This document shows, piece by piece, positions 21,800 to 33,899 of a stretch of DNA of 64,000 nt. This DNA is from Bactericera cockerelli. Taxonomy: Eukaryota > Arthropoda > Insecta > Hemiptera > Triozidae. Location: positions 22,950,570 to 23,014,569 of the forward strand of contig CM044957.1 of assembly GCA_024516035.1 (NCBI GenBank), written 5' to 3'. The position numbers and the translations under genes are program-made. Below the pieces are notes generated by a model. It had not been told where the DNA came from, did not search any database, and saw nothing but the letters and a program-made list of their open reading frames with translations. Each line of letters begins with the position of its first letter. Positions within the stretch are counted from its first letter, which is position 1.

Positions 21800-22790
21800 A
21801 TGTAAGTATTTCTTGAAAAAGGAGAGCTCATTGAGATAAAATTATAACGTATACATATCTATATGAGATGAATGAGGATCAAGAGTAGGAGACAGAGGAG
21901 AGAATATGGTACAGAGAAGAGGAGTGAGAATAGTGAGAGAGATAATTATGTCCGGAAAAGAGGAGGAGCAGCTACGTTGGCAAATCTACATTCTGGCTAT
22001 TTGCTGAACAAGCAGAGAGGCAATCTTGGCAACAGTGGTGTCAACTTACCTACTCTTAGAGGACTCACGAACACAAGTGAGAGAGACATAGAACCAGGAA
22101 GAAAAATGAACTGTGGATGTGTGAAGGAGAGATAGCCTGAGGTTGAAAGTAGAGTAGTTTCAATATTGCTGAAGAGAAAAGCACGCAAAAGAGAGGGAGA
22201 GAGAGGAAAAAGGAAGCCTCTGGAATGAGTACCAAAAAGCAAAAAGTTTCCCATGCATCAAAACGCAACATGTTTTCTCGGATGGTGTATAACGTCTGAG
22301 TTTCGTGTGGTTTGTAATTTTCGGTAGAGAAGGCAAACTTTGTCGTCCCCAAAGCTAGGCAAAGGGTGCTTATACCATTAACACGTACGTACCGATAAAA
22401 AATATCTGAAGATTCACGTAGACGTAAGCGAGAGTCACGTCGATTGAGGGTTCATTGTGAGGGAGGGAGATGGAACATGACCTGGTGAAAGCTAAAGTGA
22501 GAAGAGAACAAGGAACAGAAACTTTACCAGGGATAGAAAAAGAGAAGGCGGGACTCTCACGTCACTGGGAAGATTCCGGCTTTGAAATGGAGATGGGAAG
22601 AATAAAGCCAAATAGAAAAAAGTTGGTACGATAGTCGTTATATAATTTAAATACTCTATTAATACAGACAAATAACGTGTATCTATTACTGCGATATTTT
22701 CTAATATTATTATATGACTAGATGAGCAATAACTAATTTGTGAACTAACACTATACTTTATACTTCGTACTGCCGATAGTTCTTTGTTTT
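21800..22790. other. Gene-free, purine-rich stretch
   Basis: Dominated by gaga-type purine tracts on the plus strand (21870-22560). Open frames on both strands are low complexity and lack domain features. Confidence 0.45.
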
Positions 22791-22798
22791 AGATGTCT

Positions 22799-22990
22799 GT
22801 CCCGGTAGCTCAGTGGTAAAGGCGACACTCTGTGAATCCAGATGTCGTGGGTTCGAAACCCAGCCGGGACATGACAAGTTATCCTCCTATTTGGGATTTT
22901 TACTACATAATAATATGTCTTGGGCTTACAGCTGGAATAATGGGACACTTTAATAGTCTTAATCGGGCAGTATAAATAAGGCGATATTAT
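22799..22990 (+). mobile_element. tRNA-derived SINE (SINE-5) with a well-kept tRNA-like head
   Basis: The first 73 bases fold partly as a tRNA: acceptor GTCCCGG (22799-22805) pairs with CCGGGAC (22864-22870), A box TAGCTCAGTGGT, B box GGTTCGAAACC. The D stem is poor, the anticodon stem carries a bulged C, and no normal seven-base anticodon loop forms, so I read it as a SINE head and not a working tRNA gene. A tail of about 120 bases ending aaggcgatattattat follows. No target duplication could be fixed. Confidence 0.6.
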
Positions 22991-23114
22991 TATATTTAAT
23001 ATATAATTATAATCTCGCGTTGTTACTCCTCCTGACTGGCTCAGTGCGGTTATAAATGCCCTATCCACAAAGTCAATTTCCCAAAAGTTGAACTTAAAAA
23101 TGATCTTTTTCAAA

Positions 23115-23145
23115 TACTAGCATATCTCGCTTAGATATGCTAGTA
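23115..23145. other. 13-bp perfect palindrome with five-base loop
   Basis: tactagcatatct (23115-23127) and agatatgctagta (23133-23145). It may be the terminal hairpin of the repeat that continues to the right and shares repeat E, but I have no second copy of the hairpin. Confidence 0.85.
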
Positions 23146-23274
23146 CATATTTGAAATATTTTTATCATTCCCGCGTACTATAGAACAAAAGAAGTATCAA
23201 TTTGTTTGACACATACAAAGCTTTTACAAAAACGTATAGCATTCTTGAGATATAAGCGAAAATCTGAAAACGGA

Positions 23275-23430
23275 ACCTCATTTCACCTCCTTTGAACCAC
23301 CTTTACCACCTTGACTACGTTTCCTTTCATCCTAGACGTCAGAACTATTTTTATTGTCACCCTGCTGAACTAATATCTGAAGAAATTGAATGCGTCACCT
23401 CTCACCCACTTTACACGGTCTTAAATCATT
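23275..23430 (+). repeat. Repeat E, second copy
   Basis: tttcacctcctttgaaccacctttaccacc .. gacgtcagaacta .. gaattgaatgcgtcacctctcaccc parallels 19777-19920 with many differences. Neither copy preserves a common reading frame. Confidence 0.5.
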
Positions 23431-24960
23431 TATTAATCAGACTACCCTCTGTATTGTCACACAATACCTTTAGTTTACAATTAAACCTTGGCTACTTCCA
23501 AGTCTACTTCAAAGCTTTTACTATTTCTCCTGAATGTACCTATGTTATGTGTTTTCCATTACTCTCTACATCGTACATACATAGTCGCATGTCAGTATAG
23601 ATATGTTCTATATATGTACAAACAATTAAGCCATTCCCCACATTCTCTACAACATTGTTTCCACAATACTTCCCTTTCACAGGGGGTTTCTATGTTGAAC
23701 GTCCATTACATAGCCTCTTCATTTCTTTTTCGTGATTACATTTTCCATTCTTGCTCGATTATTTTAATTCCATTCCAATGTGCATCATTTTCTATCTCTC
23801 TATAGTTATGGGTATGCTTGGTCATCTCGTTTTTATTTATCTTGAAAAATTAAAAGTTATAAAGGCGGTAAATAAATGATTAAATTCTTTCTTTATCTCC
23901 GAGTACGTACAAAAGGATCAAGCAGGAATCTGATTTTCACTATGAGGCTACAAAATTACATTATGCCATTATTACCATGTAGCTTTAGCCTAATGTTTTT
24001 TACTGTTCCAAATCGGTGGGGATTCCCTAAATAGGGACGTTAGGGTTTCCTGTGCCCCATGGGGTAACACCTTCTACACGGGAAGTTTCTAAAGGCTAAA
24101 CAAAAAGCTTCTTTAGAATCTCTTGGTTAAAGAAAAAGTAATGTTGGTTTTCTAACAAAGAAATATTTACATTGTTATTGCGTATTTGATTTTCATAAAA
24201 TATTTTAATCCTTTACGATCTTACATTATATTTTAACAAATAGTTTTCTATTTCTTTCGAAAAAGACCAAACTTAAGTGATATTAAAAAATATTAAATAT
24301 ATACCTATAATATTTTTTTCTTGTGCCTTTTAAAGTCTCCCCAACTCCACTCTCTAAGTCCCGGATTCGATTTTTGACAATTCGGTTTCTGCCTCAGTGT
24401 TCACTCTTCTTGGATGATAGGTACTATACTGACCTCAGTTGCAAAATATCTATGTCTAAAAAAACTTTCAATAACTTCAATTAAAAGAAAATGACTTGGT
24501 GCAGAACTTATTATAAATATGATGACAGCTTTCGCTTCTTCAAAGGGTTAGTTCTGATACTGTTGAATGAATTAAAATTACATTAAATAAACATTTTTAT
24601 CCTAAGCTCCACACAGGTTTATATGTACATTCATGCATGTACTGTACATAGATAGAAAAAGCTGGTATGATGGGGAGGGAGCGAAGTTTTCCTCGGAGGA
24701 AAAAACAAAAAACACAAGAGAAAACGTGAGAAAACAAGATAAAAGAAGGAGACGAGGTAGGGAAGGGCTAATGTAAATATCCTCCTTGCTGTACCTTGTA
24801 CCTGCCTGGAGCTTTCATTTTTTTAACAACTAAATAATTTCAGCAGAGAGCATTGCTTTCTAAAGAACTCAATTTCGCACAAGGATTATTTATCACTTCA
24901 TTTTACACCAGATACCGATTTCGGGGTCATCCTCAAGTAGTTTAAAGTTAAAGTTTAAAA
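23431..24960. other. Gene-free stretch
   Basis: No gene and no repeat shared with the rest of the window. A 105-codon frame at 23488-23805 has no recognisable features. Confidence 0.4.
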
Positions 24961-24979
24961 GTTATCATACTTCTGTTAA

Positions 24980-25095
24980 CCACTTTCGTTATATCACAAC
25001 TACTCAATCTCGCTTTAACGATTCTACGCTAAAACCGGCACTTGAATTACCGACCTCCAGGTCTGTCGCCTTTTTGATCAAGCTACTGAGGTCGG
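24980..25095 (-). mobile_element. tRNA-derived SINE (SINE-3), second copy
   Basis: Minus strand: ctcagtagcttgatcaaaa, aggcgacagacctggaggtc, then a weak B box (GGTAATTCAAGTGCC) and agcgagattgagtagttgtg. It is homologous to 20840-20975 and lacks the ttgtaac segment present in that copy. Confidence 0.6.
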
Positions 25096-25099
25096 AACA

Positions 25100-25895
25100 T
25101 TTAGGTAATGTATGACCTCCTTATGACCTTTTCTTGTTCTTATGACCTCCAAGTCCCTAATCTAAATCTCGAGATTTCATGAGCTACGTCAGAAATACGA
25201 AGCACTAGAAGTTACAGGACCACTCTAACATCCATTCATACATTTACAAGACGCAATTTACTTTAAAAGCTCTTAAATCTCGGCATCGCTGAAGTTTAAT
25301 TTCCCGAAATGTTTATTCAGAAGGAGAAGAACAGATTGAAGAGTGAAGCCGTCATATTTTATTCCTAGAGCTTACAAATGAAAAATGACTCATGAATAAT
25401 AATCTAGTACTTGGTGGAAAAAAATTAACCTTCCATAAAAATAAATATTTTTCCATCAGCATTTTGTCCGTCGGTCGTGCTGAATAAATACTCCAAAGTT
25501 TTTGTGAAACAAATTTACAGTTTTTTCCCACTCATTATTCTACCTATTGATATCAGTATATCACAATAACTATTCCTGTCTACGGAGGATATTTTTATTT
25601 GCACTCTAAATGTGCGGATTCCTGACATTCCGTTGGATTTGCAGTTAGTGCTCTCGGTAAATAAAATCATAAAAAAGCAGCACATTTTAAAAAAAAAGTT
25701 AGAATGGGAAAATAGAAAGTAGGTGTAGTGAATCTCTCGGAAAATATATATGAGGGTACAACTAACACAATGCATACATTGTACGTACCTATACACCAAC
25801 TACCTATATTTTCAAGCAATGGCGGGTAAAACTCCGGACAGAACGAGAGGTAGGTACCCTTGGTCGTGGTATGCTTTGCGGGAATAATCCCACCG
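25100..25895. other. Gene-free stretch
   Basis: Nothing recognised. Confidence 0.35.
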
Positions 25896-25904
25896 ACCTA
25901 CTTA

Positions 25905-26065
25905 TACATTAGAAATTTCTGAAATATTGTGATTCGTTTTTGTAAAAAAAAAAAATGAACAATCGAAATAATTTGAAGATAGAAAACACTTTTTTTTTTT
26001 AAAGCCAAGTGTTTTCTATCTTCAAATTATTTCGAAAAAAAAATGTTTCTTTGCTCGATTTCAAT
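25905..26065 (+). mobile_element. HINE-B fragment interrupted by a hairpin insertion
   Basis: acattagaaatttctgaa, atattgtgattcgtttttgt on the left and ctttgctcgatttcaatttt on the right are consecutive parts of HINE-B (compare 11160-11240). The hairpin at 25964-26034 lies between them, so the hairpin arrived after the HINE-B copy. Confidence 0.6.
25964..26034. mobile_element. 71-bp hairpin made of two fused MITE ends
   Basis: Perfect 28-bp arms, starting cgaaataatttgaagatag (25964-25991) and ending with its reverse complement (26007-26034), flank a 15-base loop. The arm equals the terminal repeat of the MITE at 14110-14267, so this is that element reduced to its ends. Confidence 0.85.
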
Positions 26066-26068
26066 TTT

Positions 26069-26500
26069 TTACTTTCCATATAAGAAAAGAAAGTAACGGA
26101 ATCACCCAAAATTTTCGATAGTCAGTTTTCAGTGCCAAAATAAAGTTTTAGGTCCCCTGAGCCTAAATCCAAAGTTTCAGCATGGTCCGTGTGTCGGCAA
26201 TTTTTTTTAATTTGGGTTTATCGTCGCGTCGCTTTTCAACTGCATGAATCGTAACATAAGATCTAAGAGGATAAGCAGACTGAAATCAGTACAGAGGTCA
26301 AAAATATATAGAGGACAGCAGCACGAATCTTTTCAAAAAAAACGGCGTTTGACGGTTCTGGCTAAACGACAAGAGATACGAAATTTCTATAAGAACAAGT
26401 TTTTTTTTTAATTAAAAAATAATAGCGTCTATTCTGATAATTATTTTGATATTTGAACTTTTTGAAACCCGGCATAATTTACCGGTTTTTAAGGAGGTTT
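26069..26500 (+). mobile_element. Diverged HINE-A-like repeat
   Basis: Starts with an imperfect palindrome (tactttccatataagaaaagaaagta), then cacccaaaattttcgatag, a ggtccgtgtgtcgg block, and ends with ttgaactttttgaaacccgg and aatttaccggttttt, modules in the same order as HINE-A. Divergence and missing parts make it an older or sister subfamily. Confidence 0.5.
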
Positions 26501-26640
26501 AATTAGAATAATTAAACAGGATTAAATTAAAGATATAAGCTAGAGTCTCTGGAGTTTCAACCCATCATAGCACATAACAGCCCACTTTTTGGGTCAGTCC
26601 TATCTTGAATTTAATCCTATTTTATAATTTGGCTCTTGGT
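26500..26640 (-). repeat. Repeat F, copy 1
   Basis: On the minus strand gagccaaattataaaatagg then attaaattcaagataggac resembles 44510-44545 (gggccgaattataaaacagg..). The element type is unknown. Confidence 0.35.
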
Positions 26641-27120
26641 TATAACTACTCGAGGCCACTTAGAGTGGGCTGCGGACCCTAGTTTGGGAAACGCTGATCT
26701 AGAATATTTCAGAGTTTTTCAAGTTCTCCCTGAGATACCTATCGATTTTTCCTTTCTCAGTTCATTTCTCCACTTTTACATTTACCCTCTGCTTTTCCCT
26801 CATAAAGATTCCCAACTCCCAAACACCGCCATCTTGAGCAGAGGGATGACAGGTTTACCTCTCCTCCCTTCCGTCTGTTTTACTCCCAAACATTGACAGA
26901 TTAAGTTCGGATAAAGGACAAAAACTTGAAACATTTTTCAGTTGTTATAACTTCGTAAGGATAAGTATTTTTGACTCATCCAAATTCCATCGGAAAAGTC
27001 CTCGAGCGATTAGTTGAGCTGACGAAGGAAAAACTGGATTGTTGGATATAAACTATAAATAACAAAGTCCCTAGAAATTTAGAAATTTGATATTAAAACA
27101 GTAAGTCGGCTCTTATATGT
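26641..27120. other. Gene-free stretch
   Basis: Nothing recognised. Confidence 0.35.
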
Positions 27121-27124
27121 AGAT

Positions 27125-27546
27125 ACAATAATTAACCGAACGTAGTGAGGTTTTGTTTTGGGTACTGCATGGACAGTTTGGGTTGCTCTTGTTTCTTTGT
27201 CTGTCTGTCTGTCCCGCGATTACTCTCGACCGGATTCTTGATGTAAATTCAGTATACATGTTTATGTTCACTAAGCTCCTAGAATTTTACCTACTGATGA
27301 ATTTAAAATTGGATCATCTACATAACGTCTCCCAAATGTGTACAAAATTTCATCGAAATCCTTTCGTAATTTCTGAGATTTGCGCGTTACAAGGAATATA
27401 CTTAACAGACCAGACAGACACAAAACCAAAGTTGCTCAGGATGTAATGAAACGTCTAGGATAAAAATGAAATAGGAGCAAAAAAATATTTTAAAAAAAAC
27501 GAACACAATACTTCCGATTTCTAAAATTAGAAATTTATCGGAAGTG
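27125..27546 (-). mobile_element. HINE-B repeat, minus-strand copy
   Basis: Read on the minus strand: palindromic end (cttccgataaatttct.. ending at 27546), aatattgtgttcgtttttt-like block, tttcattaca, GTCY-type tract, caaatctcagaaattacg, gatttcgatgaaattttgta. It stops near a second CTGTCTGTCTGTC run and ccgaacgtagtgagg. The layout equals 11146-11420. Confidence 0.6.
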
Positions 27547-27549
27547 ATA

Positions 27550-30500
27550 TTTACAACAGTTAAAAAACGATTGAGTGATATTTTTTTTACAAGTCAATGC
27601 TGTGATTTAGTTACATCACAATAAGCATGACAAGCTCCAAAATAGGCCCGAAATCAATTTAACAGGATTGAAAAGTAAACAGCATCGCTTCAGCGAAATG
27701 ACCGAAGCAGGCCATTTGTTGAGGGACAGCAATTAGCAGTTCTACTCTAGTTCACCTTAATAGCATGTAAACCGATGTACCCAGAAAGCTTATAGTCGTT
27801 CAAAGTTAAGTAAACTCTGTCGACATCTATCCTAGGTACTTCTAGAGCTTTCAAGCCGGGGGAAGCACCTCTCTCCCTGCCTCTCAGCCTCTTGTTAATT
27901 TACGTCTTTCTTTTGCTGAGTGAGAGTAATTTTATTATAAGCTCTGAAAGTCACTTCAGACTCGCTATAGATTTCATGTGAGCGCATCAAGAGTCTTGAG
28001 ATTTCAATGTTTTTCTCTTTTACAGAATACTGCCAAGTCAGTGCGTATGTCACATCATACCAACATAATACCATAACCTACATTTCATTAATTATCATAC
28101 GATGGAATGAGGCAATGTATTCTAAGAGTTCTGTCAAGACTAACCCACAAGAACAAGATCTTACATGAGAGCAGGGTAATTTATTCTAGAAATCCAAATG
28201 ATCTCAAATTCAGGAAAAAAATTCCATTTCCAAAAACATACATCAGTCAATATTTTCACCGATTTTAAAGAACCTGCATAATACAGTAGGTATTACGATT
28301 AATCTCTAGGGTTTCAGCGTTAAGGACAAATGGTTACAAAAAAAATAATGCACGAAAGACATCCATTTCGTGCGGGAAAGCGTATCAACTGGAAAGTAGC
28401 AAGAATTGATTAAAGCTAGCCATCACTGAGAAGGCAAAGATGGGGAATAAAAAACGTTTGAAATGTTTGTTCATCGAAATCGGAGAAGCTAACCAGGGAA
28501 AGGGAAAAACATTTAACCGTTATCCATTCTTGGTGTAAACTGGATAACAATTCGGGCTGTGGCGATTGGGGAAGGCGAAGAGGTGCTCAACTTTTTAACC
28601 CCCTCCAGTCAGAGAACCGTGGAAATATGACAAACTCTCTGACCCGTGCGTCTCAGGTTATTGGAAACTATAATTCATGTAAATTGTTTTCAAAAACACA
28701 TATTTTATTTTAAGAATGATGAAATGGATACACATAGCTTACAATTCAAACAAAACTGAAAATGTAAACTGTACTAGTAGAATATGTGACACTACAAATG
28801 TAAAACGTGAATTTTGCTTCAAAAGTGTAGTAACATGGAAGGTGATCTCTTGAACTCATTTACTGTTAAAAATACTTTTTAACTCTCCTTATTTCATACG
28901 TAGCGTAAATAGACAACTTTGATGTGATAAGGAAACTAAGGCGTAATACTTGTAACCTGGTAAAAGACAATTGTTAATTGTCGGATTCAGCGAATATTTA
29001 GTAAAACGAGGTTGGTAGTTGTGGTCGCTTTGTGCTGTCTTTTTGTCTTGATCTAAGAGTGGAAAGGATGGCACGTTGAATAGGTACACTTATATGTGCA
29101 CTGGTAGTCAAGTGGTCAACGCGTCTTTAACATAAGATAAGAGAGGGTTTCCCCAGGAGACAACTGGCCTAGATTCTGTTTCCTCCGTCACAGTGAATAA
29201 TTAATATGAGTTATATCGACATTTAGTTTATGAAAGATCTCGCTCGTGAAGAGTTTGTAACATGTATCAGGTCCAAGATAACCCAGGTAATTGTCCTTAA
29301 CACTGAGTAGAAATAAAGGTTCTACAAATGGTGTGGAGAAATGTAGGTAAGTACCTAGTATTGCATTGCATTAAAAGTACTAATTAATAACACTTTAATT
29401 ACATCACGTATAAATACAGCTTTTATATCATACATTACATAAGAAAGTTACCTGCTAATTGCTTCTTTCTTCTTCACTGGCTATTAACTCGTGATGTACG
29501 ACTCTCCAAACCGTCTTTATAGCAGTTCCTTAGCACATACCTAGTGCTATAGTAAAGTGTACATCTCATAAAGCACTATATTTTAGTACTCAGGTCAAGG
29601 AAACCTGGGCGGGTACTTTTCATTTCACGTTATTTGCCCTGCTCATGAAAGCTGTCTGCCTAATCTGCATATACATCCTTCGGTCAGTCGCCGGTATCTC
29701 TCGCATCTAGTTTATGTCGCAGGTCCCTGAGGAGGGGAGGTCCCAAGTTCCGGCGCGGCGGCGGCGGCAGTCATGCAATGTGTGCAGGAATTGCAAGTAT
29801 GCTGCACTTCATGCACAAAACATAAAAGGGAGAGCACAGCCCTTGGCCAATGACTCATTCAAACCAGCCTAAATAGGTTGCGATCATATGCAGTTTATTG
29901 ATGAATGGCAGCAAAAACTCATGCAAGATTTGAAAGCGTTATTTTCAGAAATTGTAGACATTTTCACGTGATAAGGAAAAGAAGTAAATGGATTAAGAAA
30001 CAAAGAAACTGGTGTTAAGATGTGTTATGTATGAAATAGGGTGGACTGGTCACAATTATTGCTCGCAGGCGCAGTACAGGTGGACGTTTTAGTCAGTTGT
30101 ACTCGTCCACTATACCCCATCCATGTCGTGTTAAAGTTTCCTTGAATTTACCTACCTACTTCTAACTTACTATGTTAGATAACTAGACACCTAGACATGA
30201 AACATTGGAATCAAATGAAATTGAAAGAAACACTCAAATTATCAGATAAACAATGATAGATTCAAAGTCATTTTTGTCTGAGAAGAGTGAATAACGCCTA
30301 CATCCAAGATTCTTCAAAAAGAATTATTAATTATCAACATACATGCATCACACAAAGTATAATTATGTATATGAGCCTATAACTTTGCAAAACTTCCAGG
30401 ACAACAATTGGACTTGCCTGTCTCATGTATTTAGATAAAGCTTCATAAAAGGCTTCAAGGTTCGGACATGGGTACAAGTTCGCATGCTATGCTCCCATTT

Positions 30501-30725
30501 ACCGCCTTAGACTCGTATATTTTTTTCAGAAAGCAAAAGTTCAGCCATTTGTTGTCACACATTAAGTTTACAGTAAAGCTACACAGCCTACTAGATGGAA
30601 TACGAGGAATTTGCATGTGTAAACCTATCTATTATAGTCTATACATTCTATATAGAATAGATGACGTGAGACATTATGGTATTATGAACATGTTGTTCAA
30701 TATACATACATAATCATAATATTAC
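27550..30725. other. Gene-free stretch with one SINE-head fragment and a GC-rich spot
   Basis: No coding signal. At 29098-29125 gcactggtagtcaagtggtc matches the head of SINE-2 (59141). At 29745-29775 a CpG-rich run (ccggcgcggcggcggcggc) stands out from the AT-rich background; an AP-1-like TGACTCA lies at about 29851. Whether this is a promoter is unknown. Confidence 0.4.
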
Positions 30726-30728
30726 ATA

Positions 30729-31114
30729 TACAGGGTTCCAAGTTCTTTTTTTCTCTCAAATTTTTCTGAATCGTCTCTAGGAGACATTCTATTAAGACTA
30801 AAATTATCTCAGATGATTTTTCGAAAATAAAAGAAAAAAAAAATCACTAGAAAAAAAAAGTTTAAAATAAACTTGACCCTGTTAAAAAGAAGTGAAAATG
30901 GTTTTCATGCCTTTTTTTTATTATAATGACTAAGTGAATTTTCCAAGGAAATACCTAAGATTTTGTACCTATTTGCATTCAAAACTGAGTTATTATTTTG
31001 TTCATATCTCCGTTCGTCGGCATTTTTCGAAAAATGATCTGAGATTATTTTAGTTCTAGTGTCCCTTAGGAATGTTTCTGAAATTAAAAAAAAAAAAAAC
31101 TTTGACACCCTGTA
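30729..31114. mobile_element. MITE-3, 386 bp, with long imperfect inverted repeats
   Basis: Left end TACAGGGTTCCAAGTT, right end the inverse of TACAGGGTGTCAAAGTT, each flanked by TA (30727-30728 and 31115-31116). Pairing extends inward: aaaattatctcagatgattt at the left matches the inverse of aaatgatctgagattatttt at the right. It could fold into one long hairpin. No coding capacity. Confidence 0.75.
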
Positions 31115-31116
31115 TA

Positions 31117-31735
31117 ATTTATAGATCGCTGATGAGAAAAATACTCGACACTGCGCCTGCGCTATTTCAACAATATCGTCAACGTTGCAGCGTCGCGGGA
31201 ACTCTCCGTTAATCTTCCTAGATCTATTTGGAATTCACATTTTGATAGTGAAAAGATCAAATTTTAAAAAGTGGACATTTGATGGCGCATAACCGGCATA
31301 ACCCCAATGAAACCTATCATTGGTTAACCATGAAAACTTCAGCTCAAATCCGACATGTGGTTTCGAGTTAATAAAGACAAATCAATACAAAAAAATACTC
31401 TACACACACACACACACGATAGATACGTAGATTTAACCTAGACTGAGTAGCGAAATACAATCATGTCATTTAAAAACAGCATTTTTAATAATGTTTTCAG
31501 ATGGAAAAATCAGTATGATGTTGTCCCACTGAGTTTTGTTTATTGGTGAAAACTATCTCATACGTAAAAATACCTATGGTTATGGAGAATCACATTCAAA
31601 ATAACAAGATGTCCAAGTTTTATTCATGTGCCATCGAGGAGATATGAACAAATAAAACACAGTTTTGAATGATAATGGGTACAAATTGTTAATAGGTGTT
31701 TCCTTGGACGTTAAACAGGAAAGACCAGTGTCTCG
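31117..31735. other. Gene-free stretch
   Basis: Nothing recognised except a short (CA)n run near 31404. Confidence 0.35.
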
Positions 31736-31737
31736 CT

Positions 31738-32045
31738 AGAGGACTATAATAAGGAAAGCATTGATTTTTCGAAAATTGACCTACCAGTTTTTTACATTTC
31801 TGACGAATTTGCTCGGGATACAACAAAAGTTTTTCGCATTGGTCCGTAAAGAAACTACGTGTGAAACGTTTATCTGAAAAGTAAAGCTAAGACTTGAAAT
31901 TTGGTATGCAAGCTGATTTTATATAACGCACAAATCACGAGCTTTTGGTTGAAATCGGCCACATTCTGCGGCCGTAGGGCCCTCAAAATTGGCCACACGG
32001 GCCGCTTCTTTGGTATGGTTAAAGATACAAAAAAAAGTAGAGAAG
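31738..32045 (+). mobile_element. Diverged HINE-A fragment
   Basis: ataataaggaaagcattgat, cgaaaattgacctaccag, gacttgaaatttggtatgc, ggccgtagggccc and gccgcttctttg appear in HINE-A order. Many single-base deletions relative to the copies at 15.5-16.8 kb mark it as old. The palindromic start and the 3' end are missing. Confidence 0.6.
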
Positions 32046-33025
32046 AACCTATTACCACCGGTCTGTTCTCTTGGTGGTACGGTACCTATTACCACCGACA
32101 CACGGATTTATACAGATATATTAGGTTATCCCTTATAATACCAAAGTAAGTATGTAGGTAAATACATACAGTCAAGTTTATAATATTATTATTCAAGATT
32201 ACGAAATTAATTACTTTCGACGACGCGACGGACGCCTAAAAGTTTTTTTATATGTTTTTATTTACACTTTCCAATAACATCCATTGGAAAATTCCAGAAC
32301 TAATCACATTAGTGAAAAGCACATAAAAACCGCAACTTTGGAAAGCAACATAAAATTATTCCATCTTTCCCAAATTAATTTCCACTGATAAAGTTCCTCG
32401 GGCAATGTTCATTATAATTTCACCGCTCGCTGTACTGCTGTTCTGTATTCTGTTTCCAACGTATTTAAGCTCCGGGAAAATTCGACGATTCTTCGACGTG
32501 GGGATGAAAGGGCTGGAGTTAACAAATAAATAATGTGCCTGCATTAACTAAACTTTAATAATGTATTTATTTTAATTATTTACGAATTTATTCAGTAGCC
32601 TATTAGCCCTGCATAACATAACATATGTAAATGAATTATGCAACACGCACTAATGCACATCACATGGTAGTATCATTGCACTTTTGACTTTATTTACCAT
32701 GCACTGACGATATATTGTCACTCTGCTTGACTATCTACACTTTTTATAAAACATATAATGATCCAGCACTGATAAATGAATGTACTTCAGAATGGTTTAA
32801 TTGAGAAATTAATTTTTAAATTTAGAAAACATGTAGGTATTTTGTGACAGGAGAACGTATCACAACAGTGTCTGCAAAAAATAAAAATATTGCGACCACC
32901 ACCACCATCGAACATTAGATCTTACTCAATGATAATGATTTTAAAAAAATCCCATAAATTACAATTTATTAATCTTGAAGGTCATATCTTAAATCAACAA
33001 ACTTACAAATCTCGACTTTCTTTCA
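32046..33025. other. Gene-free stretch
   Basis: Nothing recognised beyond short inverted ctattaccaccg motifs at about 32048-32098. Confidence 0.35.
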
Positions 33026-33029
33026 GATA

Positions 33030-33175
33030 TTACCAACTGATGTTATAATACAAGTTTCATATCAGGAGTTAGCTATAAAGAGCTTTCTACGTGCAGAGAT
33101 CAGGTATTACAAACTGATGTTATATGCAAGTTTCATCATGAGTTAGCTATAAAGAGCTTACTTCTACGTGCAGAG
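33030..33175. repeat. Tandem duplication of about 70 bp
   Basis: attaccaactgatgttat .. agttagctataaagagctttctacgtgcagag is followed by attacaaactgatgttat .. agttagctataaagagcttacttctacgtgcagag. The two units differ by small indels. Confidence 0.9.
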
Positions 33176-33634
33176 GGACCTGCCTAAAAGTGCCCCGAAC
33201 TAAGTTGGAACTTTCGTGCTTTTACTCTTCTTATAACTTCTTTCTAATTTATTTTGACTCAAAAGTTCGTTTTTAATCTCATCCACGGTAGTATTTCTAA
33301 CCCAGCTTTCATTTTCCTCTTCTTAACATAACTTTTTTCTTGCTGATTTTTCTGCACTTGTAGGTGGGTACTGTGAATATTTTCTTCTTTTTTTTCTCCA
33401 TCATCTCACTCTCTAACGAGTTTTATTCATTCAAGTTAATCACTTGCATTTTCTCGAGTTTAAAAAACTATTTAATCTGCACATTAGGAAAACAAAACGT
33501 TGCCTATTTTAAACTTCTTCTCATTTAAATCTATTAAATCATATAAAAATAAAAGAAGTTTGGCTGTGTTCATTCTCACATTTCTCAGAGGGTGACAGTG
33601 ACGAACTATTAATTTATTCGATTTGTTTCACCAC

Positions 33635-33855
33635 TGTAGAGGGTAGTGAGTTGGAATGAGAAGGCACTGTTTAGATTGATTTAGAAATATATTTATATAC
33701 AAATTTTAGTTTCAGATTAAGATTAAATGGTAACAATTTGGTTTGGGTACTTATTACAATGTAGATAAATGTGAAAGTGAGAAGTTCATTTAACAAACAT
33801 GCAAAGATAATAGTACTGCACTTAGTATGACACGGCGATCACGGCGCACGCTACA
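33635..33855 (-). repeat. 3' LTR
   Basis: 221 bp, same as the 5' LTR but for one base. It is flanked on the left by the CCAC target duplication. Confidence 0.95.
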
Positions 33856-33867
33856 CACTCCCCTGCC
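33856..33867 (-). promoter_or_regulatory. Polypurine tract
   Basis: Minus strand GGCAGGGGAGTG directly precedes the 3' LTR start TGTAGCG, where the plus-strand DNA primer is made. Confidence 0.7.
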
Positions 33868-33899
33868 AGTGATGTAATCACGATTCATCGGTGTGGGGA

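Noticed and set aside
22799..22871. Functional tRNA gene
   Set aside because: Acceptor and T arms look good, but the D stem is broken, the anticodon stem has a bulge and no normal anticodon loop forms; better explained as a SINE head.
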